From assembly GCF_964355755.1 (NCBI RefSeq), contig NC_092670.1:14941201-15005200 (forward strand): a stretch of DNA of 64,000 nucleotides. The letters run 5' to 3'. The notes under the pieces are model-generated. The model was not told the DNA's origin and did no database searches. It saw nothing but the letters and a program-made list of their open reading frames with translations. The position numbers and the translations under genes are program-made. Numbering within the stretch: position 1 is the stretch's first letter; each line of letters starts with the position of its first letter. The stretch is from Antedon mediterranea (taxonomy: Eukaryota > Echinodermata > Crinoidea > Comatulida > Antedonidae). Shown one piece after another: positions 52,601-63,990 of the stretch.

Positions 52601-55600
52601 ACACATACTACTGTCATTGCAGATTAAATATATTTATAGAAGATTATCCAGGATAGCCAAAGAGGCTTAGTAGATTAAAAAGGTGTTTTTATAACCTAAA
52701 AAGTATTGCGTTACAAATACTATAAAAAAAATAAATATAAATTTATTATTTGGTCACCAATGAATATTAAACAAGAGTGAGAATACTTTAATTGCTCATA
52801 ATAATTTGTCCTTTAAAATTAAAGTGTGTCTCAAAAGTGATTAAAACAAATTAAATTAAACATATACCTCTCATCATCAATCATGGGAGTTCAGGTAATC
52901 TGTGTCATTTGTAAGATGTGACCTATGACCTATCGATGAGGTTTAATGGGGTACAGTTGATGGGAAGGTTCACATTAAGTGGCCTACTTTCAATTTATGA
53001 TGCCACTTTACAATGAGTCATAAACCAATGTCATTATCATTTATATGCATCTTGAGATGAAAACAAAGACAGAAGTATATTAAGGAACATCATATTATAT
53101 TATTAATTTGTTTAATTTTTGATTAAAGTAGAATTCACAAATCAGGGGCCCAAAAAGTGCTGAAATAATGGGTTATCTTTTCCAATGTAATTTTTAAGAT
53201 TTAGAAATAAAAAGAGGAGGCATCTGTTTCATACTCTTGGTGTAACAAATAATTTATTTTGTTAAAAGTTTGCTTGTCCTGATATGGAAAGACAAGGAAA
53301 GTGAGGTGATTTAATTTGTCCCAAAGTCAAGTTGGAATGTTTTACTGTACATTCTTTACAGTACATCTGTCCTAATTGTTATAATAATGTACCAACCAAG
53401 CTCCGGAAATGCAAAATTGAAAATATATTTAAACTTAAATTGAAAAGATATATTATTTTTAACTCTTTTAATATACATATAATTACTGTATTAATATACA
53501 GGTTGAAATTTTCAGACCGTTTGGATAGAGTGCTCAATACCAAGGTAGAGCATAAATAAATAAAATAACAGCAGAAAACTTGGTTACTTCATTGTTTTAA
53601 TCACTACAAATTTGTTTCGTACGACCAGCATGTAGCTGGCCGCACTCTTCAGGTGAAATATAAAACATAAGTGACACAGTTGTCTCATAGTGCTTAAAGA
53701 TGTATTGTCCCTTGAAACACAAAGAAATGAAGGTCAAAATATTCTAAATTTAAAGTGGCCATATCAAAGTAATATTAAAGTTATTCACTTTAAGTCGAAA
53801 ATTTGAGCCAAAAACAACAAGTTTACGTAATTAACAGGTAAATTAGTTTGATTACATTTCATCTGGAAAATCGTCACGAGCGAAAGTAAACAAAGATTTC
53901 AAACCATGAGTACGCATTATGCATATGCTAAATTAGGATTGTTTACAACTCGTCACGGTTAAGAAGGTATTTTCACACAGATCATGAGGAAGTTTTATGA
54001 TTATGCATACAGAGTAGCCAAACAAGCGCGTTTCATTATGGGATATGTTTTGATTGAAAACTTTGACTGGAAGTCAAAGTTATTTTTTTAACAAAAAAAC
54101 GTCTGTATTTCAGTTAAAATTTTTTTTTTTTCGAAAAATTTTTGGTGATAGTTAATAACTATTATGATACTTCAGAATGACCCACCTTTTTTCGAAATCT
54201 TTTATTTTTTATTTTTTTGGAATTAGTCAAAGGGACAATACATCTTTAATAGAAGTGATAATTAATAATAATTAATAATTATTAATATATATTTTTATTT
54301 TATAGTATATTATATTGATTCTGATATTCGTAATTTAATGTTTATACTGATTACAATGTACCCTGAATTTCAGTTAATTAATCCACTGGGATAAACCAGA
54401 AAAGTTATCCTCTTTAAAGATGGTTGAAATAAAAAAAAAGTGTAAATCAGATTAAGGGAGAATAAAGATGAACTGATGAATAAAAGAAAAAAAAACAAGA
54501 AAAATTCTCATTGTGCATAACCATACAGTACGTGTAGGATCTTCAGCATGCTAAACCTATAAAACAAAGGACTCGTTTGGGAATCAGTCAGGATATTACA
54601 AGGACTGTAGGTAACTGTTTGAAAGTCAACCAATGATTGATAGAAGATAATGAAAATGGGTTTATTAATGACTTTGATTGATAACAGTACTGTAGATTCA
54701 CCTACAACAATAATGCGCATCAGGCTTTAGGGCTTGTTTCTGTTGCATAAACGCCAAGTAACCATTTATTTGAGATTAGATTAAAAGATAAAACTTATAT
54801 AAAAACCACATTTTCTGGGGCTAGTTATTGACTGAAACATCATCTTTACCCAAGATACTGTAAGCTCAGGTGGTCAAAGGGTAAAATTTGTATGGTAGTT
54901 GACAAAACGACGGTCAATAATTAACGTTAATTAAAGTTGCAGTTAATCGGTAAAATAGCATACACTCAATCGATTGGGGTTTTCTTAAAACTGTTTTACT
55001 TTCATGGCATCTACCAATGTTATTTCAAACACCATGATTGATTGTTGTTCTCCTGCTCTCCCTTACTTCATCATCATAACTTTTGCTAAAAAAGCACTAA
55101 CCAGTGGAGCGGAACTACTGGCAACATGGCTGTCATTTAGGTATGTGTTTTTCATTGCAATGATAAACACATTTGATGCCAGAGAAATCAACCTTTCTAT
55201 ATGTATAATTGAGTTTTCATTCCTGAATTTAACTTGAATCCACAACAAAATAGTGCAGCGCCAACCACAACCAACATCAAGGAGACAATCTTCTAAAGAT
55301 CTGCCTACACTATCACACTAGTTTGACAAAAAAACTATGATGTGCCTTAATATGGTAGTGATCTAGTCATCTAGACTACTGTATGCATCTAGACTACTAT
55401 AGTCATCTAGACTACTATAGTCATCTAGACTACTGTATGCATCTAGACTACTAGTCATCTAGACTACTGTATGCATCTAGACTACTAGTCATCTAGACTA
55501 CTGTATGCATCTAGACTACTAGTCATCTAGACTACTGTATGCATCTAGACTACTAGTCATCTAGACTACTGTATGCATCTAGACTACTAGTCATCTAGAC

Positions 55601-58600
55601 TACTGTATGCATTTAGACTACTAGTCATCTAGACTACTGTATGCAGGTATGGAGTCCTCACTTAGAAAAAGACAAAAAGACATTAGAAAACGTTCAAGCA
55701 CGGGCAACCAAAATTATTCCTAACCTGAAAGACCTACCATACGAAACGCGGCAACAAAGATTAAGACTCACAACGCTTGAAGATAGAAGAAGAAGAGGTG
55801 ACCTTATACAAATATACCGCATTATAACACAGAAAGATAAAATTGAGCCTACAAAAATGTTTAAGAAAGCCGAGTATGGAAAGACAAGAGGACACTCGTA
55901 CAAACTGAGAAAAGAAAAACCAAATCTGGAAAGTAGGAAATTCTTCTATAGCCAGCGTGTAGTGAATGACTGGAACAACTTACCACAAAGTGCAATATCT
56001 GCTCCAAACCTACTCTGCTTCAAGAAAGAGATAAATAAACACATGGGTTTATAATGGGCTAAAAAGCCCCCTTAACCCTGCCACACTCTATCGAAAGAAG
56101 ATGGACTGTGGCAATTCAAGGTAAATTCAAGGTAAATATACCAACATATGATATCATTATGTCGATATATGGGCACATCACATATTTTTTGTTACATAAA
56201 GTTTGATAGCGTAGACAGAACTTAAGTATCATAATAATAATATCCTGGATTTATAAAGCGCCTAATGTTGTAAAACCTGTGAATATTATTACCCCGGTTA
56301 TTTTTGGATCAAAGACGTATGGAAATATACTCCCATAATGCAGCTAGCAATCCGTGCAAAGTTGTGTCTTGACCTTACAAGGCACCCATTTGCCTAAATG
56401 ATACAGGCAATATGACGAGCATTGGATTCAAACCCATGATCTCACTATCAATAGTCCAACATCCAACACACTGCGTCATTATTACAACTACAGTAGTACA
56501 ACATTGTAGTATCATGACATCTTCTTCCAGTCTTGTCTGTGCATGAAAATTGAGTAATTTTGCAGGCAAAAAATAAACACTCACCTTGACATATTCATGA
56601 TGCTGTTGTTCTAATGTCTCTATTTTTTTGGACACATATGCTGGAAGAATAAGATTTTTTTAATAAAATTATTACAGTAATGTCACGTTAATTGTCATAA
56701 TGTTACTGTAGTGTAATATTAATAAACTAATTATTAAACAATAACAACTATTTCATAATTTCTTTATCTCCTTTTGCTCCCTTATAAACTTCCAGGTTGC
56801 GTGATCTCCTAACGTTGTTTCCCCCACCCCCAACCCAATCAATGACTAAATGAATATCGTGATGATGATTTATGTGTATTTTGTGTAATGCACAAAACAA
56901 AATCATTAAAAAATGTTAAAAAATCAAACATTTGACATTTTTAAAAATGAAAGATTTACATACATAATTAACACCACAATCCAGGTATCATGATGTCATG
57001 CTATGAATTTTACTCAACGTTGCTTATTAACGATAATCCATTGGCAGATATTATCTGTGTTACAACGTTGATCAGCTTCCCTTTCAGTATTGCAAAAGGG
57101 TGTTACCAGTTGGCCATAGACCTTACAACAGCAGGTGTTCATTAGTATAAACAGTTCACTAACTCTGGTCTTAATAACATATATTAGTACTTTTTTTTCT
57201 GACCTTTTTTTTTCCAAAAGGATTTATGCAAATTAATTAATATAAAGTTTGCGGTACACCATGTGTTGAGTGAGAATAACTCCTGATTTCAACATACAAA
57301 CCTTCAAAGAATACATATTAACATGGAGTAAAATACTCCATGATATTAATAACAAAATAATAATTATACACTTTTTAAAAATACAATTGAATGGTCCGTT
57401 TTTAGCAGATTTTTCTATGCAAATATCACACACAAAAATATTTGCAACTAGTTGATTAAGTTTTAGTTGCACAGGGATGGATTTTGTGATGTTTGTTTAG
57501 CAACACCATCTAAAACTGCTGAAGTATGCATTCACTTTTACTAAACATTTGTGAAAAGTAGTCTAAATTTACTTTCATCATGAACTAATTTAACTTTTTA
57601 GAATCTTTGTTACAATGATTATTACAGTAGGATGAGGGCAGTAGTAAGAGTACAGGTACAGTATGTTTATTGAGGTAAGAGGTATTTGAATGTGAATTTA
57701 ATTACGTTTTTACAGATGTGGATGTCAGTCTTACCCTACAGTATTACTTCTTATTTGCTTGCTAAAATATTAATATTTTTTATTTTAAAATCAGTCTGTG
57801 TGTTTTATGAGTTCGTTGACACATTTAAATCTTAGATTTACTTGTTTGATTAGCTATTACAGCGATAGTAAAATGATAACATACTGTTTTACTTGAAGCC
57901 TAAATACTAACTGTAATTTAAGCAAACAGACCAAGGCCGGAACAAATGATAATAACATATCTGTGGCAGCAATGCACAGAGTAATTAATAAGACTGAGTG
58001 AAGAACAGATAGAACAACTGATTATTTTATACTGAAATGGTGAATGAATTATTGTTGATACACACATAGATGTGCATAAATAAATAAATGGATGAATTAG
58101 TGAATGAAGAAATTGATGAATTAGTGAATGAAGAAATGGATGAATTAGTGAATGAAGAAATGGATGAATTAGTGAATGAAGAAATTGATGAATAAATGAA
58201 GTACATTAGAAATCCTCCTTTGAGAGGGGACAAGAATAAGGAGCAATTTATGTTATTGTAATACCACTAAAACAGTAATCCTCCATTAAAGGGACACTCC
58301 TATTAATAATAATAATTAAAACTTGCTGGGTCCTGAAGGTGCCTTACTTAATACAGTAGGTGTTCTTTCTACTTTATATTATAATAAAATAAACAGTATA
58401 CGTTACGTACCAGTAATAGATGTTCCCATTGGTACATTATCGATGGCACCATGGCTATTTGCATGTATAAGGTAACAATCTTTGCTGTTGTACCGTGCTT
58501 TCTCTATGCTCACTGTGAACTCTCCTAACTCTTTTCCTGTGTCTGATGTGGTTACCAAAGAATCTGTGAACAGCACACTATCAATCTCTCCTTCATCTGA

Positions 58601-61094
58601 AAATAATACAAATTATATCATCAACATTAAAATAATGAATTAAGATGATGGTATTTATTGCTTTGATGGTAACAAAATGGACATTATCATGGCTGATTCA
58701 CAACTGTTTAAGGTATAGTAGATAGTACTACTAGTAGAACCAATTGCAGAGACACTTTTCTGTATTTAACATTAACAAGCAAATGTTTTTATAAAAATAT
58801 GACTAATATAACCTCTATTGAGGGGACATCCATATAAAAAAACATCGTACAGTATAAAGGTATTCCCTTAGGGATAGAGATTTTACTGATAATGATAAGT
58901 TAAAGCAATTTCACTATTCTAGTACAGTTGTTATAGTGGTGTCCCAATTTATTTCTACTGATGAAAATATCCAATGATGTGTGGGATGTATGTGTGGGAT
59001 GTACATATGGTATAGGGTTTAAATTCGAGAGGTGGATTTAATTAAGGTATGTTGAAACAATTTTTAACCACCATCCACATAATTATTGGATGATATAAGC
59101 AATTCATTCAATAATAATTTTCATGCCGTAATGTATGCAAGAATGGTGAAGCGGACTATCCGAGAACGCTAACAGATGGCATAATACAACCACCAATCAT
59201 CGACTTTTACAATGAAAGATAAAACTAATTCATTCCCTGATGGACGACTATCACTATTAAAAAAATACTGATTTAACACTTGGAAATTTGCTCTAATTAA
59301 TAAGCTGACTTCAATCATATTAATAATTAATCAGTTTGCTTTACTGTCCACATATTTTACTAAATACACAATCTTCCATCTTTCGGAAAGAATTCACTTT
59401 AGAATTGATGAAAAACAAATAAATTAATTCAGAAAGCTTAACGTAACTTGTCAAACAAAAATGCCAAGCTTTAAGGGATCATGTTAAATTTATTCTAGTG
59501 CAGTTACTACATTTTAATGCAATAACGTATGTTTTTAGTGTTTTAATAAAAGTTTATAAGACAATCACTTTAATTAACAGTGTTTGTATAAATTTGATGC
59601 TTTCTAAAGTATTGTATACTGTAACATTAACAAAATGTTTTCTATTGTATGTTTATATTATTATTTATTAATTAATTGAAAATAAATAACAAAAGCACAA
59701 TATTATGAATTACCACAATTCTATCTAAAAAACTGTACTGTGCAGAAAAATAATTTTTATATTATTATTAGTTAATATTTTGTAATAAAAAAAAATTGCA
59801 AAAATTATAATCAGATGTTGAATTGTTAAAACTGCCATGTGGAACTACTTTAGATTAGCGGTAATTGTAAACACTGCCGCTGCTGCTGTCATAAAATGTC
59901 TTTCACTTCGGCAAAAATCAGAATATTGGAGACTGTTCTGTAATAATCACTTTGTTTGTTTCTCTTGGTATAAACTACCATTACAGATACATTACAGTTC
60001 TATTTGTCCGAGTATAACCTCAATCCTCCCAGTAAAACTCATTTATCCAAGTATAATCTACTGCCCCTAATATTTACTAGATTCTGTAGCCAGGCCCTAC
60101 AAACTTATAACTAACTGTTATTATTAGGTTAGTGAACATACCCATTTTGTCAACATATGCTATAGCATCATCTGTCGCTACTGGTAGTGGAGAGGGTTCC
60201 TTTTCTTGACTGTAAACAAAAATAATATTTTTTTAATGCACAAATAATCTTTGTTTCAAATAATGATTTCATCTTAAACTCTGTCTACACTATCAATCAA
60301 ACCAGTTTGACAAAAATGAGTGTGATGTGTCCAAATATGGTATTAAATGTTTAAATAAGATACAGAAGTGATATGACATCATCATGTCCATATATGGGTA
60401 CAGTTTGATAGTGTAGTACAGTATAGTGATTTATATTCAAAATCAATGCTAACAAAAGTTATCAAAATTATTCTATTGCAGATACTGTACTATGTTATAG
60501 TCTTTAATCTATTTATTCTATTCAGCAAGCAATACATTGAGATTGCCTCATAAAGTTTACAATACATGCAGTAAAAAAATGTAGTTACTGCAGTAACCTA
60601 CTGTAGAATAATTAGTACTTACTAAGGAAAAACCAACAGCAAAAACAAATTCAATTTTTGATAGAAAAATAATGAGTCAACTTTCTTTTTATTAAAACGG
60701 TATTGTATTTTTTCAATGTACAGTAAGTACAGTAGATAAAATGCCATGTTTCACTAGAAAAACCTTTACAGATCGAAATCTCTCTCTTTTTTGTTTGCAA
60801 AATAAAAACAAAATAGTTCAGGAAAAAAAATGTTTTGTACTTTACTTCTTGGATGCAAAAAATATGAAATAAAATAGAAATGTATTGCAACTATCTTGCA
60901 ACTATTTTGCCACTTTAATAAACATAAAAAAATTAAAAATCTACTGTACTCCAGATCAAATAAACAGATATTAAAATAGTAAAACTTATTTATCAGTGTA
61001 AATTCTGAATAGTCACTCACCTGTCATATAGTGATTCTGAATTATCTGTAACAAACGGTTTGGTACTCATTTTTGAAAATGTTTGTGAGCTCAT
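43622..61094 (-). CDS. CATIP: CATIP-like ciliogenesis-associated protein with RIIa-like C-terminus, complete
   Basis: CATIP (ciliogenesis-associated TTC17-interacting protein) acts in actin polymerisation during cilium formation. Ten minus-strand exons: 61094-61021, 60209-60142, 58596-58411, 56640-56585, 49521-49435, 48964-48904, 48586-48483, 45971-45847, 44295-44130, 43879-43622. All have GT-AG junctions and consistent phases, giving 394 residues against about 387 in human. Characteristic stretches are GELGEFTVS-type sequence (here GKELGEFTVSIEKARYNSKD), CYLIHANSHGAID and IETLEQQHHEYVK. The C-terminus, HHPELKALLADFLQFLLLRK followed by PEDIVAFASDYF, has the look of an RIIa dimerisation/docking fold. 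A second in-frame ATG at 61070 could serve as the start. Introns are large (up to 7 kb) and loaded with mobile-element remnants. Confidence 0.85.
43986..44100. mobile_element. Family-A palindromic MITE copy
   Basis: Starts 'ttctgtctacactatcaaac', continues 'gtgatgtgcccatatatgat' and degenerates towards 'accatattttggcacac'. It lies just downstream of the 44130-44295 CATIP exon. Confidence 0.6.
44455..44625 (+). mobile_element. Penelope/retrozyme-like repeat with hammerhead-type core
   Basis: Contains CTGATGA (44481-44487), a short stem gggc/gcac around loop tagtgtt, and GAAA (44504-44507), the order of a hammerhead ribozyme core. It ends 'ctccattgagatccagcgac tgatacccacagcatt'. A diverged copy lies at 10008-10140, and an inverted truncated copy at about 46828-46925. 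Confidence 0.5.
45508..45657. mobile_element. Family-B palindromic MITE (TTACTGCAGTA-type termini)
   Basis: The termini are 'tattctattgcaattactgc' and the inverted 'gtaactgcagtagaatagtt', followed by 'gacatgatc'. Related copies: 35938-36149 and 36728-36800 in SNF8 introns, 48735-48865, 59475-59590 and 60465-60617. Confidence 0.65.
47263..47342 (-). other. tRNA-like sequence (tRNA-derived SINE or degenerate tRNA)
   Basis: Minus strand: GTCGC and GCGAC can pair at the ends; a D-arm-like 'gttaatggttaggac' is present; anticodon-arm stem tctgc/gcagg encloses a 7-base loop atatcaa; the T arm ccgag-ttcgagt-ctcgg is perfect; TTTTT follows directly. There are about three extra bases before the 3' strand of the acceptor and the D stem is weak, so it is not scored as a functional tRNA. 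It lies in CATIP intron 8 (between the 48483 and 45971 exons). Confidence 0.5.
49321..49422. repeat. GAT-rich microsatellite/minisatellite next to CATIP exon 5
   Basis: Runs of 'gatgatgatg' with interspersed 'gttgacaatgatgat'. It ends about 10 bp from the donor of the 49435-49521 exon. A similar diffuse tract is at 12900-13090. Confidence 0.9.
50176..50218. other. Perfect 20-bp-stem hairpin
   Basis: ttatccgaaaaaactcatta (50176-50195), a 3-base loop taa, then its exact complement (50199-50218). It is isolated in the large CATIP intron and has no visible flanking element. Confidence 0.9.
51540..51956 (-). pseudogene. Coding-looking block in CATIP intron, frames broken (unrecognised)
   Basis: On the minus strand a stretch of higher GC and CpG than its AT-rich intron carries three successive coding-looking segments in different frames. 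First, from an ATG at 51956: MVDYEYDPQDVVSGSLTEKR, then a TGA/TAA break. Second, around 51895-51800: LRKEPWPGMDKKSVGELRNF. Third, 51830-51540: SYIISSLSKEWIDSDFK, VFIPETGRLHIKREIGNTLG and TTVTSPTTRKPFQIGEL, ending in TAG. The protein is not recognised. It could be a decayed intronless gene copy, a small spliced gene nested in the intron (a 'gtgagc' donor and 'cccag' acceptor are present), or a real gene with sequence errors. Confidence 0.35.
53697..54250. mobile_element. Family-D terminal-inverted-repeat element
   Basis: 'aaagatgtattgtcccttg' at the left is mirrored by 'caaagggacaatacatcttt' at the right, about 555 bp apart. There is no coding frame. Another left terminus of the family, 'ttaaagacgtattgtccccc', is at 61288. 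Confidence 0.7.
55359..55645 (+). repeat. 34-bp minisatellite continuous with RT-coding sequence
   Basis: Tandem copies of a 34-bp unit composed of catctagactactgtatg plus catctagactactagt, with a few copies varied as 'actatagt'. The last copy continues in frame into the reverse-transcriptase fragment at 55641. The 18-bp half reads H-L-D-Y-C-M, which matches the family's conserved (H)LEYC residues just before QVWSP. Confidence 0.9.
55641..56054 (+). mobile_element. Non-LTR retrotransposon fragment: reverse transcriptase C-terminus
   Basis: An intact 137-codon frame reads QVWSPHLEKDKKTLENVQAR, LTTLEDRRRRGDLIQIYRI, KTRGHSYKLRKEK, FFYSQRVVNDWNNLP and so on. This is the standard C-terminal region of CR1/jockey-type reverse transcriptases, normally preceded by 'HLEYCSQVWSP'. 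The frame is truncated at its 5' side, where it runs straight into a minisatellite made of the preceding codons. No polymerase core is present. Confidence 0.85.
58078..58195. repeat. 24-bp minisatellite in CATIP intron 3
   Basis: About four copies of a 24-bp unit 'gatgaattagtgaatgaag aaatt'. The unit length is a multiple of three, which produces a false repetitive open frame on the minus strand. Confidence 0.92.
60274..60420. mobile_element. Family-A palindromic MITE, near-complete copy
   Basis: Begins 'ctctgtctacactatcaa', contains 'gtgatgtgtccaaatatgg', and ends with the inverted complement 'gatatgacatcatcatgtcc ... gtttgatagtgtag'. Related copies: 11381-11424 (partial), 15413-15487 (core), 43986-44100 and 55292/56224 (split). 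Confidence 0.7.
60465..60617. mobile_element. Family-B palindromic MITE copy
   Basis: Opens 'caaaattattctattgcag' and closes with the inverted 'actgcagtaacctactgtag aataatt'. It lies between CATIP exons 1 and 2, directly after a family-A copy. Confidence 0.6.
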
Positions 61095-61479
61095 TATGAC
61101 TTGCCAGTGGTTGTTACCTCAAATTTGAAAGAATCAATGAAATGACGACAACGGCGCTAATAACAGATGATGATTTTGTCGAACTGTAGGCGAGTAGTCT
61201 GATGGGTAGCACTTTCAAATAGACTGCTGCCAACTCATTCTTGTAACTTTAAACTGAACCTGGTAGGAAATAATAGAAGTAAACATTAAAGACGTATTGT
61301 CCCCCAAAAACATAAAAAATGAAGATTAATTACATCAGACTTTGAATAGGTTTTTTTTGTAGTTTTAATCAAGTTAATCACTTGCGTAGAAAAAAAAACG
61401 AGAAAAAAAAATGTTTTTGACTAAAATGACAAAATAAATGGTTAAATTCAACCAAAAATCTTTTGGCTGGCGGCCAATT

Positions 61480-61795
61480 TGACTATTTTTCAGGTAAATA
61501 ATTTTGAGGCCAAAACAAATGTAATATTCTTAATTTTTCAGCGAAAATACCGGGTTTCCCCAAATTTTAATCAATGGATTCTGGTAAAAACAGAAAGACA
61601 ACCAATGCAGCAACTATACAACATCAGGCATATAGCTAGCATACAATGTCCGTACAGTACCAATGTTTACCAGCTACAAAAGTGCATTATTTCTCTCTTT
61701 TATCATAATTTACCATAAAATGTACATTGAAGACATAGAATGACCTGGCTTAATGTTTTTAAAGTAATAGATACAAATTGTAGGGAATGGGTCTT
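61480..61795. mobile_element. Family-C element, truncated, inverted copy
   Basis: The right end 'gtagggaatgggtctttt' and the interior 'cttaatgtttttaaagtaat' and 'gcgaaaataccgggtttccc' are the reverse complement of the element at 5873-6507. The left end runs into a family-D terminus at 61288. Confidence 0.55.
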
Positions 61796-62735
61796 TTGTA
61801 GGATTTCTTCTTTTTGTTGGTCTTATGATGAGGATTATTTCCATTTTTATTTCTAACCATATAAATATTCCCTTAAAATTGTAATTGTTAGTCGTTGTCT
61901 CTTTACATACTGTAGGCCTACATATTTTATCTTAACACATTTTCATTAAAAATTAATTATTAAAACATATTTCCTATCAATATTGTATGGTTGATTGATT
62001 GATAATATATTTATACTGGGTAACCTCTTCAGTCAAAGACTCTCAACGATTATAAGCAACGGTCTTAGTTAAGTCGAAGATGCTTTCCAGGTGGAATGCC
62101 ATCCAGAGATGAGTAGTAGTAATTAGTCTTGTTTATTTTATTTCACTTTTGTAATTTTTACTTTCTATGGACCAGAGATTCCTAAATAAAAGATTGAATT
62201 GACTTGAATACGTATACATATTTCACAGGTTTTTAAATTCCTATTTAGAATTAATAACATTTATTAACAAAATTGGTTGCTAATTTCTATAATACTGTGT
62301 AGGCCTACTATATCTAAACAATAATAATTGTTGTCTTGTAATGCAGATAATAAAAAATATAATAAAGCACTGTATAATAATTTAAAGAATAATGAATATT
62401 AAAAAACAAATTTATATTATTTTTATCCTCAGTCACCATGAACAGCAAGCAGTCTAGATTAAGACATTGGATGAGGATTTTGAAAAAGGAGGGTAGGGAA
62501 AGAAGGGTCTAAAAATGGAAAATGAACTGCTGAACTGAGCCTAATTCTATCCTTTGCATTGTAGATTAAATAACTTTTTTTTTAAATAAATTTCTGTAAC
62601 TTTAAATATCTAAAGTGAATTGCATCTTTTGTTTACAAAATATATTTGAATAATGTAAATAATTAGGCACATGCACCGTCCAGGGCTGTAGTACAGTATA
62701 TAACTGAAAACGGAATTCCCCAATAATAATAAAAA

Positions 62736-63518
62736 CGCCGTGGCTAAAGATACGGTACCGTATTCTAACTTCTGTTTACTAAAGGTACGGTAAAATTGCA
62801 TTATGTCATAACCAGCCAATGGGGTGCTGGTACGTGTGTGACGTCATCGTATAAGGAGTTTGTGGATTTTTTTCATATCGCGAAAACAGTGATCAACCGC
62901 ATTTTCTTGATGCTTTATTTATCGCTATTATCGCCGTCGTGTGTGACAAAAACTAAATGTAGCCTACGTCTGTTATTATTATTGAAAAGCCAAAACATGT
63001 TGATTTTAATTTTAGAATACAGAAAACCGTTTCAAAAGAGGCCTAGGCCTACTTACTACGTACTATAACCTCATTGTATGAGTTTGTTTGTGTAGAGGGA
63101 AAGCGATGCCAGGCTGGGGCCAGCTGCATGTGTGAGCTGATTTCTGTGACTCGTCAGCCCTGGGGCTACTGTCTAAATCATAGCATTTGAGGGCCCCTTA
63201 ATTGTCCGCATTTGCTTGTTGTTTATCTTCACCATTGTAAACAAAGTTTAATAAAAAATATAGGCCTAAATAGGCCATTTGGAATAAAAATAAAACCCTC
63301 ATCTGCAGCGCACACACATCCACGCAGCCTGGCGCCGCCGATAGGAATTCTCTACATATATAATACAACAGACGTGATATGAAAAAAAATCCCAAGTCCT
63401 TATACGATGACGTCACACACGTACCAGCACCCCATTGGCTGATTATGACGTAATGCAATTTTACCGTACCTTTAGTAAACAGAAGTTAGAATACGGTACC
63501 GTATCTTTAGCCACGGCG
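62736..63518. mobile_element. 783-bp element with ~140-bp inverted termini and 9-bp target duplication (Mutator-like?)
   Basis: The left arm starts cgccgtggctaaagatacgg and the right arm ends with its exact complement; the arms (62736-62880 and 63374-63518) differ at only a few sites over about 120 bp. The 9-mer taataaaaa lies immediately outside both ends (62727-62735 and 63519-63527). Long termini plus a 9-bp duplication are the hallmark of Mutator-like elements. The interior (~490 bp) has no transposase frame, so it is non-autonomous. Small open frames here only cross the termini. Confidence 0.75.
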
Positions 63519-63595
63519 TAATAAAAAAATGGTCAATAATATCTTATTTTTCTATTATAAACAGCAGTGCCAGTCAGTGTACAGTTGGCCATTAA

Positions 63596-63990
63596 TAAGC
63601 CATCCTAGACTAGGGCTAGGCCTAGATAGACTACAGGCCTCTCTAGCTAGACTCTAGTAACCTAGCCTATAGGTAGCCTAATAATAGGCTAGGCCTAGGC
63701 CAGTATATCCTAGCCTCTCTAGCTAGGCCTGGCTAGAGGCCTAGCCTAGGCCCCTACTAACTAAGTATTAATAATAACCTCTAGGCCTATCCTAGCTAGT
63801 TAGGCTCTGTTTTATTGAAATAAACAAACGAGGCCGATTTACTAGCCTCTAGCTAGGCCTAGCCTAGCCTAGCCTATTTTTACAACCTGGTAAAGCTTAC
63901 CTTTAAATAAACAAACTGTAGTGTAAACACGGCCTTAGCCTAGACTTCAGCTAGGCTAGCCGGGTGAGAGTCAAGTTAACAACTGCCGTC
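63596..63990. repeat. GGCCTA/CTAG low-complexity block at right edge
   Basis: The same self-complementary words as the other blocks; it may extend past the window. No coding exon was recognised in it. Confidence 0.85.

Larger units (their letters stand above)
55292..56224. mobile_element. Family-A inverted-repeat element split by minisatellite and RT fragment
   Basis: The left end (55292-55365) begins 'gatctgcctacactatcac' and contains 'gatgtgcc'. The right end (56150-56224) contains 'gggcacatcacat' and 'gatagcgtagacagaactt', the reverse complement of the family consensus. Intact copies elsewhere are about 150 bp, so ~785 bp have been inserted between the halves. Confidence 0.55.
49522..56584. 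other. 7-kb CATIP intron 4
   Basis: Holds the hairpin at 50176, the broken coding-looking block (51540-51956), a family-D element (53697-54250), the split family-A element with minisatellite and reverse-transcriptase fragment (55292-56224), and a tRNA-like remnant near 56405. An open frame at 53332-53559 contains 'KIENIFKLKLKRYI' but is not convincing. Confidence 0.7.

Noticed and set aside
53332-53559. 75-codon frame with a KIENIFKLKLKRYI stretch, at first taken for a retroelement C-terminus
   Set aside because: Too short and without the other conserved residues of reverse-transcriptase ends.
58027-58233. Open frame encoding repeated SFTNSSIS
   Set aside because: Produced by a 24-bp minisatellite whose length is divisible by three; there is no start context, no splice context and no known protein.
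62796-63068. Two similar frames (62796-63068 plus, 63198-63458 minus) sharing MHYVI.SQWGAGTCVTSSYK
   Set aside because: The similarity comes only from the inverted termini of the 783-bp element.
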